Source: Flexamia atlantica (lineage: Eukaryota; Arthropoda; Insecta; Hemiptera; Cicadellidae). From it: DNA of 64,000 nt. The translations under genes and the position numbers were made by a program. The stretch lies in contig JAQJVK010000006.1 in the NCBI GenBank assembly GCA_035578135.1, positions 4,755,501-4,819,500 of the forward strand, given 5' to 3'. The notes below the pieces were generated by a model. The model searched no databases, had not been told where the DNA came from, and worked only from the letters and a program-made list of their open reading frames with translations. Below are positions 44,501 to 49,889 of this stretch, in pieces. Position 1 is the first letter of the stretch, and each line of letters begins with the position of its first letter.

Positions 44501-45038
44501 CCTTAAAGGGAATAAACAGGTGTTAAAGCCGAAACATTAGCCTCGCCGCTCCACTACGTTTTCACACTAACATAATTGTATTCCTCTACGATGGATAGAA
44601 GCATTTTACCGTTTCGTCACCCGGTTGTCGGAGACCAAATAGGCTCTTTCTCCTTGCTTCCAGGCTCTCACAATCCATGCCTTCCTGTCTCGAGTCCCAA
44701 GACCCGAGCTGCAGATTGATAATACAATATTTAAGACGCAATTTCACAGACCGCTGATCAAATGGCAAAATCGCTGAGCAGAGAGCCTTGAAGGGAATGA
44801 ACAGGTGTTAAAGCTGAAACGTGCAATGGAACGTCGCCGAGGAGCGACAAAGTAGTACCTGGTCGGCCTTCTGCCTGTAGTAGAGGGCGGTGTCCACGCT
44901 CTGGGCGGCCCAGGAGGTGTCCAGGTCCAGGGAGACGACGGACTGGAGGCTGGAGCCCAGCAGGTGTTGGGCCAGCGCCATGCTGCACGGCCGCGGCGTG
45001 GGCGGCGACTGGCGTGGACACCGGTCAACCGTCACCAT
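2314..45038 (-). CDS. ZC2HC1C: ZC2HC1C-like zinc finger protein gene, six coding exons
   Basis: The coding exons are 45038-44859, 22835-22728, 20526-20020, 10241-10104, 9298-8945 and 2598-2314. All introns begin GT, end AG and are phase 0, giving about 523 residues. Two C2HC fingers are visible: C373, C376, H388, C392 and C480, C483, H495, C499. Between them lie the family motifs KGTELEQ and SNWRRKHEEF, and before the second finger come AKGG and DLPP. These match the ZC2HC1 (FAM164) family, closest to ZC2HC1C because of KGTELEQ, the CPHC finger and the short C-terminus. Residues 61-85 are Gln/Glu/Lys-rich and look like a coiled coil; the middle is Arg/Pro/Ser-rich and probably disordered. The family is conserved in metazoans, but its molecular role is poorly defined, so none is assigned. 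The N-terminal exon is the least certain part. Further exons inside the 22-kb intron cannot be excluded. Confidence 0.85.
2599..3299. other. Intron 5, 3' part: GC-rich repeat fragment
   Basis: This is intronic sequence next to exon 6. At about 2870-3020 there is a GC-rich tract (containing GGCCCGTACTGGGC) with the flavour of a mobile-element end. A related GC-rich fragment lies at 8166-8275. No gene is visible. Confidence 0.4.
3300..4136. mobile_element. TA-flanked foldback element, 837 bp
   Basis: The ends are perfect inverted CAGGGTGTCCCG, flanked by TA on both sides (3298-3299 and 4137-4138). The arms of about 300 bp (3300-3610 and 3826-4136) are near-identical in inverted orientation, with a unique centre of about 215 bp. 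There is no transposase. TA duplication plus CAGGGTGTCCC-like ends fit a non-autonomous Tc1/mariner-type element. The ORFs in the arms are by-products. Confidence 0.85.
4137..4745. other. Intron 5: repeat-like CCCGGG-rich DNA, insertion target
   Basis: No gene is visible. Phrases such as AATACCCGGG and AAATCCCGGG recur here and again at 7626-8000, on the other side of the retrotransposon. The LINE therefore inserted into an older dispersed repeat. Confidence 0.45.
5067..6352 (+). pseudogene. L1-like ORF1 protein, split by a MITE
   Basis: It starts at ATG 5067 (MSGSTIEKYF) and is interrupted at 5182. It resumes after 5462 and ends at TGA 6350-6352. The MITE plus its duplicated target add 281 bp, and the two halves are offset by exactly that amount, so the pre-insertion frame was open for about 334 codons. 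The second half has a long coiled coil (LDEKFDQKLVNLVTKEDLAS onward). An RRM/C-terminal-like RNA-binding region follows (LESRSCRNNLIFRGL), then a Gly/Thr-rich tail. ORF1 proteins of L1-type elements trimerise and bind the element RNA. This copy is broken only by the MITE. Confidence 0.85.
5182..5454 (-). mobile_element. hAT-type MITE, 273 bp, inside ORF1
   Basis: It is flanked by the 8-bp duplication GGGTACCG (5174-5181 and 5455-5462), the hallmark target size of hAT elements. The ends are near-inverted: CATGCGCGGATTTA at the left and, in reverse complement, CATAGGCGGATTTA at the right. A second copy lies at 19177-19453 in the opposite orientation. It encodes no protein. It inserted after the LINE. 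Confidence 0.88.
6353..7402 (+). CDS. Retrotransposon endonuclease domain (EEP fold), no RT
   Basis: The frame is open from directly after the ORF1 TGA (6350-6352) to TGA at 7402, without any in-frame ATG before the domain. The sequence has the order of an APE-type endonuclease: SYNVCGLKNK, VVVLMETFI, NSGGMVLMI, NVIIVGDLNGRIG, then SDHMPIESK. These supply the usual catalytic Asn, Glu, Asp/Asn and Asp-His residues. The domain nicks target DNA for reverse transcription. After SDHMPI only about 75 residues follow, ending in an acidic run (DSDSD), where an RT domain should begin. The coding start is uncertain: readthrough or re-initiation would be needed. Confidence 0.8.
   Translation, partial: GGDTNPPGRRGPASATVKRTESTGLLKFLSYNVCGLKNKIRYCSFLGLINSYDVVVLMETFISESDSSFIRDKLVNFKTYFVPAIRCANLGRNSGGMVLMINRRSELEKNLSFVNINSVVYIRVECEPTGGNILFLPVYLNYNSWEFDFFRLIESESINNERENVIIVGDLNGRIGAEQKIGDRLLEDLNKNVCSIRNSKDNKINSKGRKILNFFDDKGLTVLNGRTCGDKKGEYTFVGPMGSSVIDLAAVPLNLLNIVNDFRVVPQTGSDHMPIESKVCIPTRVAGGQGQGQEDGEPLQLLPKLWWKNGDEVSYANKIREMLNNFVIEQDSQVNVNNITQIITDSDSD
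7636..8944. other. Intron 5, 5' part: dispersed repeat fragments
   Basis: No gene is visible. 7636-8000 continues the CCCG-rich repeat interrupted by the LINE. 8166-8275 is a GC-rich fragment containing an inverted GGGGGAC/GTCCCCC core, resembling the end of another mobile element and similar in character to 2870-3020. The remainder up to the exon 5 donor is AT-rich. Confidence 0.4.
8945..9298 (-). CDS. ZC2HC1C: ZC2HC1C-like exon 5 (first C2HC finger)
   Basis: This 118-codon exon has a GTGTTTTCAG acceptor (9300-9299) and a CCG/GTTAGT donor (8944-8943). A Gly/Pro/Ser/Thr-rich lead is followed by the finger LVPCKTCNRSFAPDRIQAHS with closing Cys in EICAKT. The basic block KKRKPFDVAKQRVKGTELEQ follows. 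Spacing C-x2-C-x11-H-x3-C is that of the zf-C2HC family and should bind one zinc. The KKRKPFD block is a family signature and may also serve nuclear localisation. Confidence 0.93.
9299..10103 (-). other. Intron 4
   Basis: This 805-bp intron between exons 4 and 5 is AT-rich, with no repeat or gene recognised. Confidence 0.7.
10104..10241 (-). CDS. ZC2HC1C: ZC2HC1C-like exon 4 (Pro/Ser/Thr linker)
   Basis: This 46-codon exon is too broken by composition to stand out as an ORF. It has a CTGTTTAG acceptor (10243-10242) and a CAG/GTCAGC donor (10103-10102), phase 0 at both ends. The peptide begins VKPAAQPIGSRSKTTPP and ends in a Pro/Thr run (DPPATPTPQ). It is found only by following the frame between exons 3 and 5. 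It is low-complexity and may be skipped in some transcripts, since skipping keeps the frame. Confidence 0.75.
10242..11533 (-). other. Intron 3, 3' part: weak repeat fragments
   Basis: About 10470-10800 resembles dispersed insect repeats (a phrase like CTTAACCGATTTTGATCA). It ends in a small palindrome, AGCGCACG with CGTGCGCT (about 10776-10795). No coding potential was seen in the rest. Confidence 0.4.
11534..11640 (+). repeat. 107-bp dispersed repeat, copy 1
   Basis: It is similar over its whole length to 59630-59740 in the same orientation. Both copies contain GGTCTCAyGGTAAGACC followed by CGAGACCATG, a pair of short inverted repeats, and both end near ATTCGTTCGAA. The class is unknown; the internal hairpins suggest a structured non-autonomous element. 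An (ATCT)n run follows at about 11650-11670. Confidence 0.6.
11674..12686. mobile_element. TA-flanked foldback element, 1013 bp
   Basis: The short ends are GTCCA/TGGAC with TA on each side (11672-11673, 12687-12688). Inside, long inverted arms are nearly identical: about 11690-12150 pairs with about 12190-12660, for example GAATTGCATGGAT with ATCCATGCAATTC. Only a short unique centre separates the arms. It has no ORF of note. It is likely a non-autonomous Tc1/mariner-type element able to form a very large hairpin. Confidence 0.8.
12915..13380 (+). repeat. Dispersed repeat, direct copy of 18583-18855
   Basis: It shares ordered blocks with 18583-18855: CACCATTGAATTCAGCT, ACCGAGATATTG, TTGGCTTCATCTAG and GCAGCAAACCTxxATACTCA. 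The last block recurs at about 13333-13370, so this copy contains an internal partial repeat. The family also resembles the 12720-12800 segment (GGTCCGATCTTAATGAAATT), related to a phrase at about 45300. It is non-coding. Confidence 0.6.
14490..14660 (-). mobile_element. tRNA-derived SINE
   Basis: On the minus strand the head near 14656 carries a box A-like TGGCGCAGTTGG (14648-14637) and a box B-like GGATCGAGCCC (14595-14585), correctly spaced for an RNA polymerase III promoter. A body of about 90 bases follows. The ends are not exactly defined. It is absent from the matching position in the other arm of the surrounding foldback, which confirms insertion. Confidence 0.72.
14866..15427. mobile_element. 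TA-flanked palindromic element rich in CAGCTG, 562 bp
   Basis: The inverted ends are ATGCACTGGATTTATC and GATAAATCCAGTACAT, flanked by TA (14864-14865, 15428-15429). The arms contain many copies of CAGCTGATT or its complement AATCAGCTG, spaced about 17-25 bp apart. It has no coding capacity. It lies in the centre of the 14138-17428 element. Confidence 0.72.
15432..16975. mobile_element. TA-flanked TIR element, 1544 bp, iterated subterminal motif
   Basis: The ends are perfect inverted GGGTGGGTCGGGGTAATT, with TA on both sides (15430-15431, 16976-16977). GGGGTAATTTGGGTA occurs at the left end and again at about 16477, 16741 and 16819, and inverted at the right end. A second inverted pair lies inside (about 15805-15835 and 15918-15950). 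Short tandem ATCGATATGTCGCATCGACG units occur at about 16058-16115. There is no transposase ORF. Confidence 0.75.
17801..19176. other. Intron 3, middle: AT-rich, one repeat copy
   Basis: It contains the second copy of the 12915-type repeat at 18583-18855. The rest is AT-rich. Short ORFs here overlap the repeat and show no family resemblance. Confidence 0.45.
18583..18855 (+). repeat. Dispersed repeat, direct copy of 12915-13380
   Basis: It shares the ordered blocks listed for 12915-13380 in the same orientation, about 5.6 kb away. It is shorter, with internal deletions. Confidence 0.6.
19177..19453 (+). mobile_element. hAT-type MITE, 277 bp, second copy
   Basis: The ends are CATGGGCGGATTTAGG and, inverted, AAATCCTCCCATG. 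The flanking 8-mers ACGACACC (19169-19176) and ACTACACC (19454-19461) match at 7 of 8 positions, fitting a slightly decayed hAT target duplication. The body is similar to 5182-5454 (shared GGGGGTGCCAGG and GAAGTATTGTATG). It is non-coding. Confidence 0.85.
19454..20019 (-). other. Intron 3, 5' end
   Basis: AT-rich sequence up to the exon 3 donor. No feature was recognised. Confidence 0.6.
20020..20526 (-). CDS. ZC2HC1C: ZC2HC1C-like exon 3 (basic, disordered middle)
   Basis: This 169-codon exon has a TTATCAG acceptor (20528-20527) and a GAG/GTAAGT donor (20019-20018), phase 0. The peptide starts VRQLFQERRGQ and has Arg-rich stretches (RRTRSQVRRDDE), then segments such as YEPLDQLALRYNPVFGDE. 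It ends in MSPPSKKTE. No enzyme motif is visible. It carries most of the family's variable linker. Confidence 0.85.
20527..21361 (-). other. Intron 2: AT simple repeat and repeat fragment
   Basis: 20700-20815 is almost pure A/T built from ATTTATTA-like words. Immediately after, 20875-20925 has TTCACGACGTTTCGGGATC and CCCGTCTTCAGATGG, a phrase seen at the ends of some arthropod retroelements (possibly Penelope-like). That identification is tentative. Confidence 0.4.
21362..21714. mobile_element. TA-flanked MITE, 353 bp
   Basis: The terminal inverted repeats of about 27 bp start TGAAGCGTGAAAGGGAGGG at the left, with the matching inverse CCCTCCCTTTCGTGCTTCA at the right. TA lies on both sides (21360-21361, 21715-21716). 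It is non-coding and fits a short Tc1/mariner-type MITE. Confidence 0.8.
22334..22534. mobile_element. TA-flanked MITE, 201 bp
   Basis: The near-perfect terminal inverted repeats of about 30 bp begin CAGTTCGCGCATTATATC. TA flanks are at 22332-22333 and 22535-22536. A poly-C tract lies inside at about 22468-22484. It is non-coding. Confidence 0.83.
22728..22835 (-). CDS. ZC2HC1C: ZC2HC1C-like exon 2 (coiled-coil segment)
   Basis: This 36-codon exon is flanked by a TTTTATAG acceptor (22837-22836) and a consensus AAG/GTGAGT donor (22727-22726). The peptide begins ARFQQKQLQEKEQKLL and ends GPGGGK. It is rich in Gln, Glu and Lys and probably forms a short coiled coil. It is phase 0 on both sides and joins to VRQLFQERR at the start of exon 3. 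The run of charged residues leading into VRQLFQERR is typical of insect ZC2HC1 proteins. Confidence 0.82.
22836..24337 (-). other. Intron 1 next to exon 2: AT-rich
   Basis: No gene was recognised. There is a (TATATTTA)n-like run at about 23474-23505. It ends at the CpG-rich patch beginning 24338. Confidence 0.5.
24338..24477 (-). promoter_or_regulatory. Isolated CpG-rich patch, possible alternative first exon
   Basis: About 140 bases of very GC-rich DNA with a run of about 18 C lie in AT-rich intron 1, about 1.5 kb upstream of exon 2. On the gene's strand it offers three donor-like sites: CAG/GTAGCG, GCG/GTGAGT and CAG/GTACGG. The last, at 24337-24336, is positioned to splice to exon 2. No in-frame ATG was seen, so it would be a 5' UTR exon. 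Transcription from here would give a shorter protein lacking exon 1. Confidence 0.35.
24478..26499. other. Intron 1: nothing recognised
   Basis: AT-rich sequence; about 25720-25900 is less AT-rich. Short ORFs lack any family resemblance. No repeat boundaries were identified. Confidence 0.4.
26500..28375 (+). pseudogene. Decayed jockey-like non-LTR reverse transcriptase
   Basis: Across shifting frames the order of an RT domain is readable: FIKGTKVTPIFKKGDR, NHRPISILPILRKIFEK, SYGVPQGSIINPILF (27120-27165), and VKYADDTTRLSAD with the catalytic YADD at about 27216. The thumb-like FLGIHLDRRLTWNDHI comes next (about 27450), followed by C-terminal sequence ending near 28063. At least three frameshifts and several stops break it, and no 5' ORF or endonuclease remains. 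The 3' end at about 28340-28375 is a TTATTA-type tail. It is a 5'-truncated, dead copy. Confidence 0.85.
28376..30045. other. Intron 1 between the RT remnant and the minisatellite
   Basis: AT-rich sequence. Two short related segments recur in direct orientation, at about 29250-29345 and 29600-29670 (each with AGAGAACAAAATT followed by TTTCCAATCATTAG). No gene was recognised. Confidence 0.45.
30046..35990. repeat. 90-bp minisatellite, about 66 copies
   Basis: A head-to-tail array of a 90-bp unit runs for 5.9 kb with no length variation seen; units differ only by substitutions. Each unit holds ACGCGT and about nine CpGs, so it is a GC-rich block in AT-rich intron 1. Variants recur at fixed positions (GAGCGG/GAGCAG/GAGAGG, GCCGCTG/GCCCCTG, GGAGTCG/GGAGACG, CACGTCAG/CACGACAG/CACCTCAG). 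Because 90 is a multiple of three, four of six frames stay open. The resulting 1,600-2,000-codon ORFs encode 30-residue repeats of no known family. The third plus frame has TAA in every unit. It is best read as a young, homogenised minisatellite, not a gene; a coding role is not excluded. Confidence 0.93.
36114..36643 (+). repeat. 265-bp tandem duplication, two near-identical copies
   Basis: Copies at 36114-36378 and 36379-36643 appear almost identical. Each contains a short purine-rich ORF segment, ILHEKMKRHEERETRLKIF, ending in a TAA that overlaps AATAAA. One plus-strand open frame of the minisatellite runs through the 120-bp gap into the first copy. The peptide is basic and helix-forming, and could be the tail of a transposon accessory protein; that is a guess. 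Confidence 0.85.
36644..39719. other. Intron 1: no gene; one GC-rich patch
   Basis: It is mainly AT-rich. 37730-37925 is moderately GC/CpG-rich, with GGCGCGGCGCGGCG and GGTGGCGGTGGCGG runs. It has donor- and acceptor-like words but no supported exon. A minus-strand ORF there is compositional. Confidence 0.4.
39720..40345. repeat. Diverged tandem repeat, about 126 bp x 5
   Basis: Units begin at about 39720, 39844, 39970, 40101 and 40227. Each starts AATGATxxxxxGA and is followed by CGAGCTGAACAAGAATATG and then CATGATCC. The two central units are most alike, for example TTCGGGAAATTTGTCAAATG. The outer units are more diverged, a typical pattern for an ageing array. It is non-coding and ends about 150 bp before the MADF-BESS pseudogene. 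Confidence 0.82.
40501..41335 (+). pseudogene. Broken MADF-BESS domain gene (PIF/Harbinger accessory type)
   Basis: A strong acceptor (TTTTTTTCAG, ending 40500) is followed by the second half of a MADF domain, KETQKKWKGLRDYCRSG and onward. A Ser/Thr/Asn-rich linker follows. The C-terminal block DEDFKFFESLSPHLKLITGM with the continuing MFQNDVQNLV (about 41039-41140) is a BESS motif. The frame changes at least three times and several stops intervene, so it is not functional. The first half of MADF is missing upstream. MADF-BESS proteins are DNA- and protein-binding. Related genes are carried by PIF/Harbinger transposons beside the transposase, and the HARBI1-like exon at 43813-44120 points that way. 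Confidence 0.75.
41361..41690. repeat. Tandem repeat, about 117 bp x 3
   Basis: Three head-to-tail units begin at about 41361, 41477 and 41595. Each contains GGAATTAC or a variant, AAATGCAG and TTTTATTGTCATAT(G)T, followed by ATCTATCA or CTATCATGCAGTTTA. They directly follow the MADF-BESS stop codon and may represent duplicated 3' UTR. Confidence 0.8.
41691..41959. other. AT-rich spacer
   Basis: Nothing was recognised between the tandem repeat and the foldback element. Confidence 0.5.
41960..43412. mobile_element. TA-flanked foldback element, 1453 bp
   Basis: The ends are CTGTGTGTCCC and GGGACACACAG, with TA on each side (41958-41959, 43413-43414). The arms 41960-42515 and 42862-43412 are inverted and closely similar. 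Both encode the same meaningless 60-residue ORF. The central part (about 42545-42715) holds a third, partial copy in the orientation of the right arm. There is no transposase. It sits between the MADF-BESS pseudogene and the HARBI1-like exon. Confidence 0.87.
43813..44120 (-). pseudogene. HARBI1-like transposase, first exon only
   Basis: It starts at ATG 44120-44118 (MASDSDDDD). It contains the N-terminal pattern of PIF/Harbinger transposases: VHPVNRARKELGEYHYLFPQ, then FFQYTRTDYSTFEYIVNLI, and EKLLITLR. It stops at a clear donor (AAG/GTAATA, GT at 43812-43811), where the family continues with a YLATG-like motif. No second exon with the DDE catalytic residues was found before 41340. The remainder is therefore lost. 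It probably belonged to the same element as the convergent MADF-BESS gene. Confidence 0.83.
44261..44822. repeat. 281-bp tandem duplication beside exon 1
   Basis: 44261-44541 and 44542-44822 are diverged direct copies. Shared words include CATTTTACCGTTTC, GGTTGTCGGAGACCAAATAG, CTCACAATCCATGCCTTCC and AGCAGAGAGCCTT. The second copy ends about 35 bp from the exon 1 splice donor. It is non-coding. One copy may include sequence once next to the exon. Confidence 0.82.
44859..45038 (-). CDS. ZC2HC1C: ZC2HC1C-like exon 1 (N-terminus)
   Basis: This is a GC-rich exon ending in CAG with donor GTACTA (44858-44857), phase 0. Its frame is closed upstream by TAG at 45119-45117. The first ATG in frame is 45038-45036, in a strong Kozak context (CGCCATGG); a second ATG at 44981-44979 also has a good context and could be used instead. 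The last residues (YYRQKADQ) run in frame into the Gln/Lys-rich exon 2, which supports the link. No domain is recognisable. The assignment rests on phase, donor and composition, since the family N-terminus is poorly conserved. Confidence 0.62.
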
Positions 45039-45116
45039 GGCGACCGTGGCACAACACTGACCGCCTGACCTTTGCCTCCGCAGACGACCCGCCACCTCGA
45101 TAAACAGTTCTCCCCC
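44860..45116 (-). promoter_or_regulatory. GC/CpG-rich 5' end of the ZC2HC1C-like gene
   Basis: A sharp GC- and CpG-rich interval covers exon 1 and its immediate 5' side, against AT-rich surroundings. This fits a 5' UTR plus promoter-proximal exon. No convincing TATA box or initiator was recognised. The transcription start cannot be placed from sequence alone. Confidence 0.4.
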
Positions 45117-46769
45117 CTATACATAGTATATGGGCAAAGTATTGTTTTCGTCAAAGTTTTTGAATTTGAGTTGTTAGTGGATTAATTTGTTTTAGTGCTC
45201 CGAATCTAAAAAAGTCGTTTTCGGAGTGGGTCTGTCAGTCTGTGTGTGTTGTGTATGTGTGGATGTGTATGTGTGGATGCATGTAGAGACGACACCAATG
45301 GTCCGATTTTCATGAAATTTGGTATGTAGGTATCAAACCATGATATCTCCAAGTGTTCTTTACATTTGTTTGAATTTTTTTATTTTTAATGGTATTTACC
45401 CCAAAAAACTATAAAAACTACAAAAATCCAAATTATTGAAAAACTGCTCTAACGATTTTGATAAAAAATTTAATGGTTTGTAGTGCTTAAGATGCTAAAC
45501 AAAATGACTATATTTGCCTATTGTAAAAATTCAGATTCAGAAGTTATGGAGAGTTAAGGATTTTTTTTCAAAATTACTTAAAATTATGATAATTAATCAA
45601 ATTACACTTGCAACTATAAAATTTGGCTTAAAAATAATTAATCCAGTATCTTGAATTATTAGTACACGTCAACTGGTTGCGGCGAAATAGATATTTTCGT
45701 TTAGCGGTAAACGCAGTACGTTGTCTAATGTTATTCTCATATCAAATATTTAAACACCGATATATCCGTTGATACAAACAGATTTCAATAAAATTAGGGA
45801 ATTGTTTATACAGTATTTCATTATATAGGTTTTCTTGCTTTAAATGGCTTCAAGGGAGAAAATATGTGTCAGTTTGCTGATACCGCTTATTTAAATATAC
45901 AATTTGTTACAATTACTCTTTTAAGTAGTAAATTCTGTGCACCATTTCGAAAGGAATTATTTATATTTGAACTAGAAAACCTTTTTGAAGATTTTTTAAA
46001 GAGGAAATACGGAAACCTTTAAGGGGGATGAAGTTCGGGAAATCCCCTGTATTGAGGCCATGAAAACCTCTAGTTTGAGCATCCCCTAGTTGAGTGGGGG
46101 AATTTCTATCACGAGTCATGAGCGTTTAATTCATGTTATTATCAATGAATTGTTATCATTATTCCTAACAAACGATCTTTTCTCATAAAGGTCTACCATA
46201 TAATTTTACGGGCAATACTTTTTATCTTCTGATATGCTACTTAAACTATAGTTATAGCGATGAACTGTTATGGGATTACAAAAGCCATAAACCTATTAAG
46301 TATCATTTAGGGTGAATTTGAGTTTAGCAATTGACGTAATAGTAAGAAATTACACCTGTAAATGCGTTCAAGATGAAATCTTGCTCATTTAAACCATCGG
46401 AGAAGGATGAGAAGAACTCTCTTTAATTACATATTTCGGGTCCTTTGAATCGCGATGAGATGTTTCCTTTCATTTGTACTGTTTCCAGTGGTGTCTTGCC
46501 TCCAAATTAGGCCCACTCTAATATCAAACGAAATGAAAGACCAAATTATTTTTGCTGAGATTTCATCGTTCCTTATTAAAAATATGTATTTGTCTGACCG
46601 ATATTGAAGTGCATTTTTTAAACACTTATTTGGCATCAGGTGACAATTATAACGATTCGAAAACAAAAAATAAATACAAATTGAGTTGTTAGTAAAAGTA
46701 CATAATTTTATTAATACAAATTCTTCCTAAAAAGCTCAGCTGCCCGTCGCCATGGTCCAACAAGCCTGT
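45117..46769. other. 5' flank: dispersed repeat sequence
   Basis: A TG/ATG-rich simple stretch (about 45240-45285) leads into repeat-like DNA, with the phrase GGTCCGATTTTCATGAAATT shared in part with 12740. The remainder to 46769 is AT-rich. No gene was recognised. Confidence 0.4.
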
Positions 46770-46920
46770 GCGGCGATCTATAAAGTCAGCGAGGTACCAC
46801 AGTAGCAGCAACAGTCACTTAGCCCAGCCAGAGGTGGAACAGGAGTCGCCCGCGGCTGGTGTCGAACCAGCGACGTTCGACACAGGGTCAGCGCTTTTTC
46901 CTCTGAGCTACCGCCTCGGT
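46770..46920 (-). mobile_element. tRNA-derived SINE
   Basis: Reading the minus strand from 46920, the head starts ACCGAGGCGGTAGCTCAGAG, with box A-like TAGCTCAGAGG and box B-like GGTTCGACACC (46869-46859). The body continues to about 46770. The ends and target duplication are unresolved. The A-B spacing and missing acceptor stem pairing argue for a SINE, not a tRNA gene. Confidence 0.75.
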
Positions 46921-48694
46921 AAATCTTCAATGATCTATCAACACTCTTTTAGACCACAAACTATTTTCTTCCCAAGAATGAACATTTTGCTTTTCCCATC
47001 AAATTACAAATGTAAATATTTGACATATGTTGCTTTAAAACCAGTGAAATCAAATTAAGAAACCAATATAATTGTATAAAAATATGTGCCTGTTAAAGAC
47101 TACAATATTAATTTGTTTGAAATCAAAAGTAATTTATTGTTTTGTTCCATCTAATCCACCAATATATCGTTGGAATAAACTTGCATCGTTTTTGTAAACT
47201 CGTATTTTGGATATTGTAATAGTTACAATTGCTCCAAAAAATACAATTTTATTTCAATCATATTTACCTAATTCATACCAATCCTATTCTGATTAAAAAT
47301 TTATTCTTTCATCATACTGTACGTTTGTTTAAATGTACTCATGCATTTAATCCTTTAAGTGGACGCGACCCGTTGAATGAAGATTGAATTCAATAAATGT
47401 TTAATAACTAAGCAAAAATTTGTAAACAAATGTTTATTATGTTCACATAATAGGCGTAAATGAACCAAAGTAAAAAATATTACTTAAAGTCTGATCGACG
47501 GTATGTTTTTATTTTGTTGAAATCTATGCATAAAATTGTTTCGCTTCATTCACACATCAGTTTTTTTAGAAAGCCTTGTTGTACGTTTGGACGTGCGTTG
47601 CTAATTCATCACATATTCGGGGCACGGGCCGGTTTGATGGTCTCACTCAATCAACAATATCGTCTTCACTGAAAACATTGATACTTTTCTGTAAACACTT
47701 ATTATCTTACACATTTTTCTGTGAATTAATAACAAAACGAACTGAAATCCTTCTTCACTATGTTAACAGCTGATAGCCAGTTTATATAGCCAGCATTGTT
47801 TATAGTCAGTTTTTGTTAAAAAAATAAAAATTATCATGTCGTCATCCTAAAAAAAACCATATAAAATTTGAAAAATAGTATTAATTCAAACGTTCTTATT
47901 GAATCTTGGATAAGCTAAAAAACGGACATTAAAAAACTAACATACGTGTTTGAATTTTTAGAGGTTTTTAAAATACATGTGATATTAGCATTTTTTGTTC
48001 TCAGCTGTTCGTGTTTAAAACCAATTCAAAACGTCAAAGGAAATAAAACTTCACTCGGTATTGTAGCCAGAGAGGGGAAATTGAATAATTGAAACACTTT
48101 GCTTTGGCCATGTGATCAGCGGATAACGACGTGGGCCGCCGCGGTCTGTCATTCGCCAGTCAGCTTTGTACCTCGTCTCTCAACTACTATCGGGCCCTCG
48201 CTAATTAAACGGTTGGTTGTCCTGTGATCTCTCATCTACAGACCAAATGTGACCCAATTTCCTGTCTTCTTTTTAATTTAAAGCCAATTCTTTAACGGGT
48301 TTCTTACCTTGGCGCCATGGATCTAGAAATATATAAGAAATAAGAACACATCTGGAACATAACCGCTTTTGTAACGTTTTGATAAGTCAGACATCTTTTG
48401 ATGACACATAACATTTTTATTAATGAAATATATTAATAATATATTAATAATTTATTAATGAAATGAAATTTATTTTTTTGGTTCTTAAAGAATGGACTTT
48501 CTAAGAAGCTTTAAACTCCATGAGAAAATAAGGCAAATATGATGTGATGAAATGTTTTGTGTTGAGATCGAGTTTTAAAATCAGAACATTCAAAATAGAA
48601 GCCAGTTTTTACTGATTTTTGCCAATATTTAAACAAATCTGTATTTTTGAAAATGAGACGCCGCGCCGTATACTGGAAGAGTTGATTCATTCCC
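46921..48694. other. 5' flank: no gene seen
   Basis: AT-rich sequence. A slightly GC-richer patch occurs at 48125-48200 (CGTGGGCCGCCGCGGTC). Short ORFs have no recognisable domain. Confidence 0.4.
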
Positions 48695-48890
48695 CTCGCG
48701 AATGGTTGGCGCTGCGGTCAAGGAGACAGAGTTGTGAACAATGGTAATGGCTCTGACGTGGGTTCAAATCCCACTCTTGGTGAAATTTATTGGTATTGCC
48801 TAGCTTGCACCGTAAAGGCTCAGACTTTCTTTGGCCAATAGCTTGCCACATTGTGCGCTAGAGACTAGGAGCCCTTATAATGAATCAAAT
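48695..48890 (+). mobile_element. tRNA-derived SINE (Leu/Ser-like head)
   Basis: Box A-like TGGTTGGCGCTGCGG (about 48703-48717) and box B GGTTCAAATCC (about 48761) are spaced as in tRNAs with a long variable arm. The 5' and 3' ends do not pair into an acceptor stem. A body of about 100 bases follows (through CTAGAGACTAGGAG). The right end is approximate. Confidence 0.68.
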
Positions 48891-49889
48891 ATAGACGATT
48901 GCAAGAAACTTCTTGTTTTTATAATTGATTATATGTTTTATATCATTAGGTAATTTAATTTACAATAGTTGAGACAAATAAATGATGAATTAACAATAAG
49001 CAGTAAGATTCGTGACCTTTATACCTACACTATCTAATCAAACAGGTTTCACCCGTGGTAAAACATAAAAACTGCCTTGGGTGTAGGATAAAATTTGTCA
49101 TGCTTCTTAAGGTTGCCTTGACAGGTTTATAAGCTTCTGTATAGTTTAACATTGAAACTTTGAAGTCCCATAGGGCGTAACCTTAAGGGAATTTTGTAAA
49201 ACCATTTCTTAGCATACATGTAAGACCAATAGGGAGCACATATGCCAAATTCAGCTCTGTAGGTCTTATAGTCTTGGAGATTCGCTGTCCAGTAAAAAAC
49301 CCTTTCTCCTTTATAAATACTAATAATAGATAGATAGTTAGATATATTAGGTCTTCAAAGATCGTTGCACTTAATTTATTTAGGTAGGTACCGTGATCGT
49401 TGAAATTTTGATAGAAAGTAATCCTTTTCTATGGGATGAAGTTCCACTTTCGTTTTGTGTCGAAATAATAAATAAACCGAATATTTATCCTGTCAGCTAA
49501 ATGCATTTAATTCAATTAATCTTTCATAAATATATTTTATTCCTCTTTTTTAACATCTGTTGGTTTTCTTACATTGATTATTACAAACTTGTAGACCTCA
49601 GAACTCTTCCCTCGAGACTGGTCTCCAGTAGACTGTCAATGTTTCCTGAGGATGTTTCCTTAAACATCCTCCATTTAGTAATAAATTTTACTTCTGAGAC
49701 ATGGTTTGGCATTTAATTCCGCTTAATGAGTAGAATTAAACAATTCCGGGATTTGAGCGGAATCTATACCATTTCTTTAAAATGGTATAAATCTCAACCT
49801 ACGCTTCCTTTTATCAATATTCACTGCATTTTTCTTAAAGAGAGTAGAGTCAAATAACAGTTTACTAAATTCACTAAATTATATAAATA
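48891..49889. other. AT-rich stretch, no gene seen
   Basis: Nothing was recognised apart from short ATAGATAGATA-like runs near 49325. Confidence 0.4.

Noticed and set aside
44744..45028. Other-frame ORFs over exon 1
   Set aside because: They are shadows of the GC-rich exon. Only the chosen frame ends at a donor in phase with exon 2.
46770..48890. Functional tRNA genes
   Set aside because: A and B boxes are present, but acceptor-stem pairing is absent and long unrelated bodies follow, as in SINEs.
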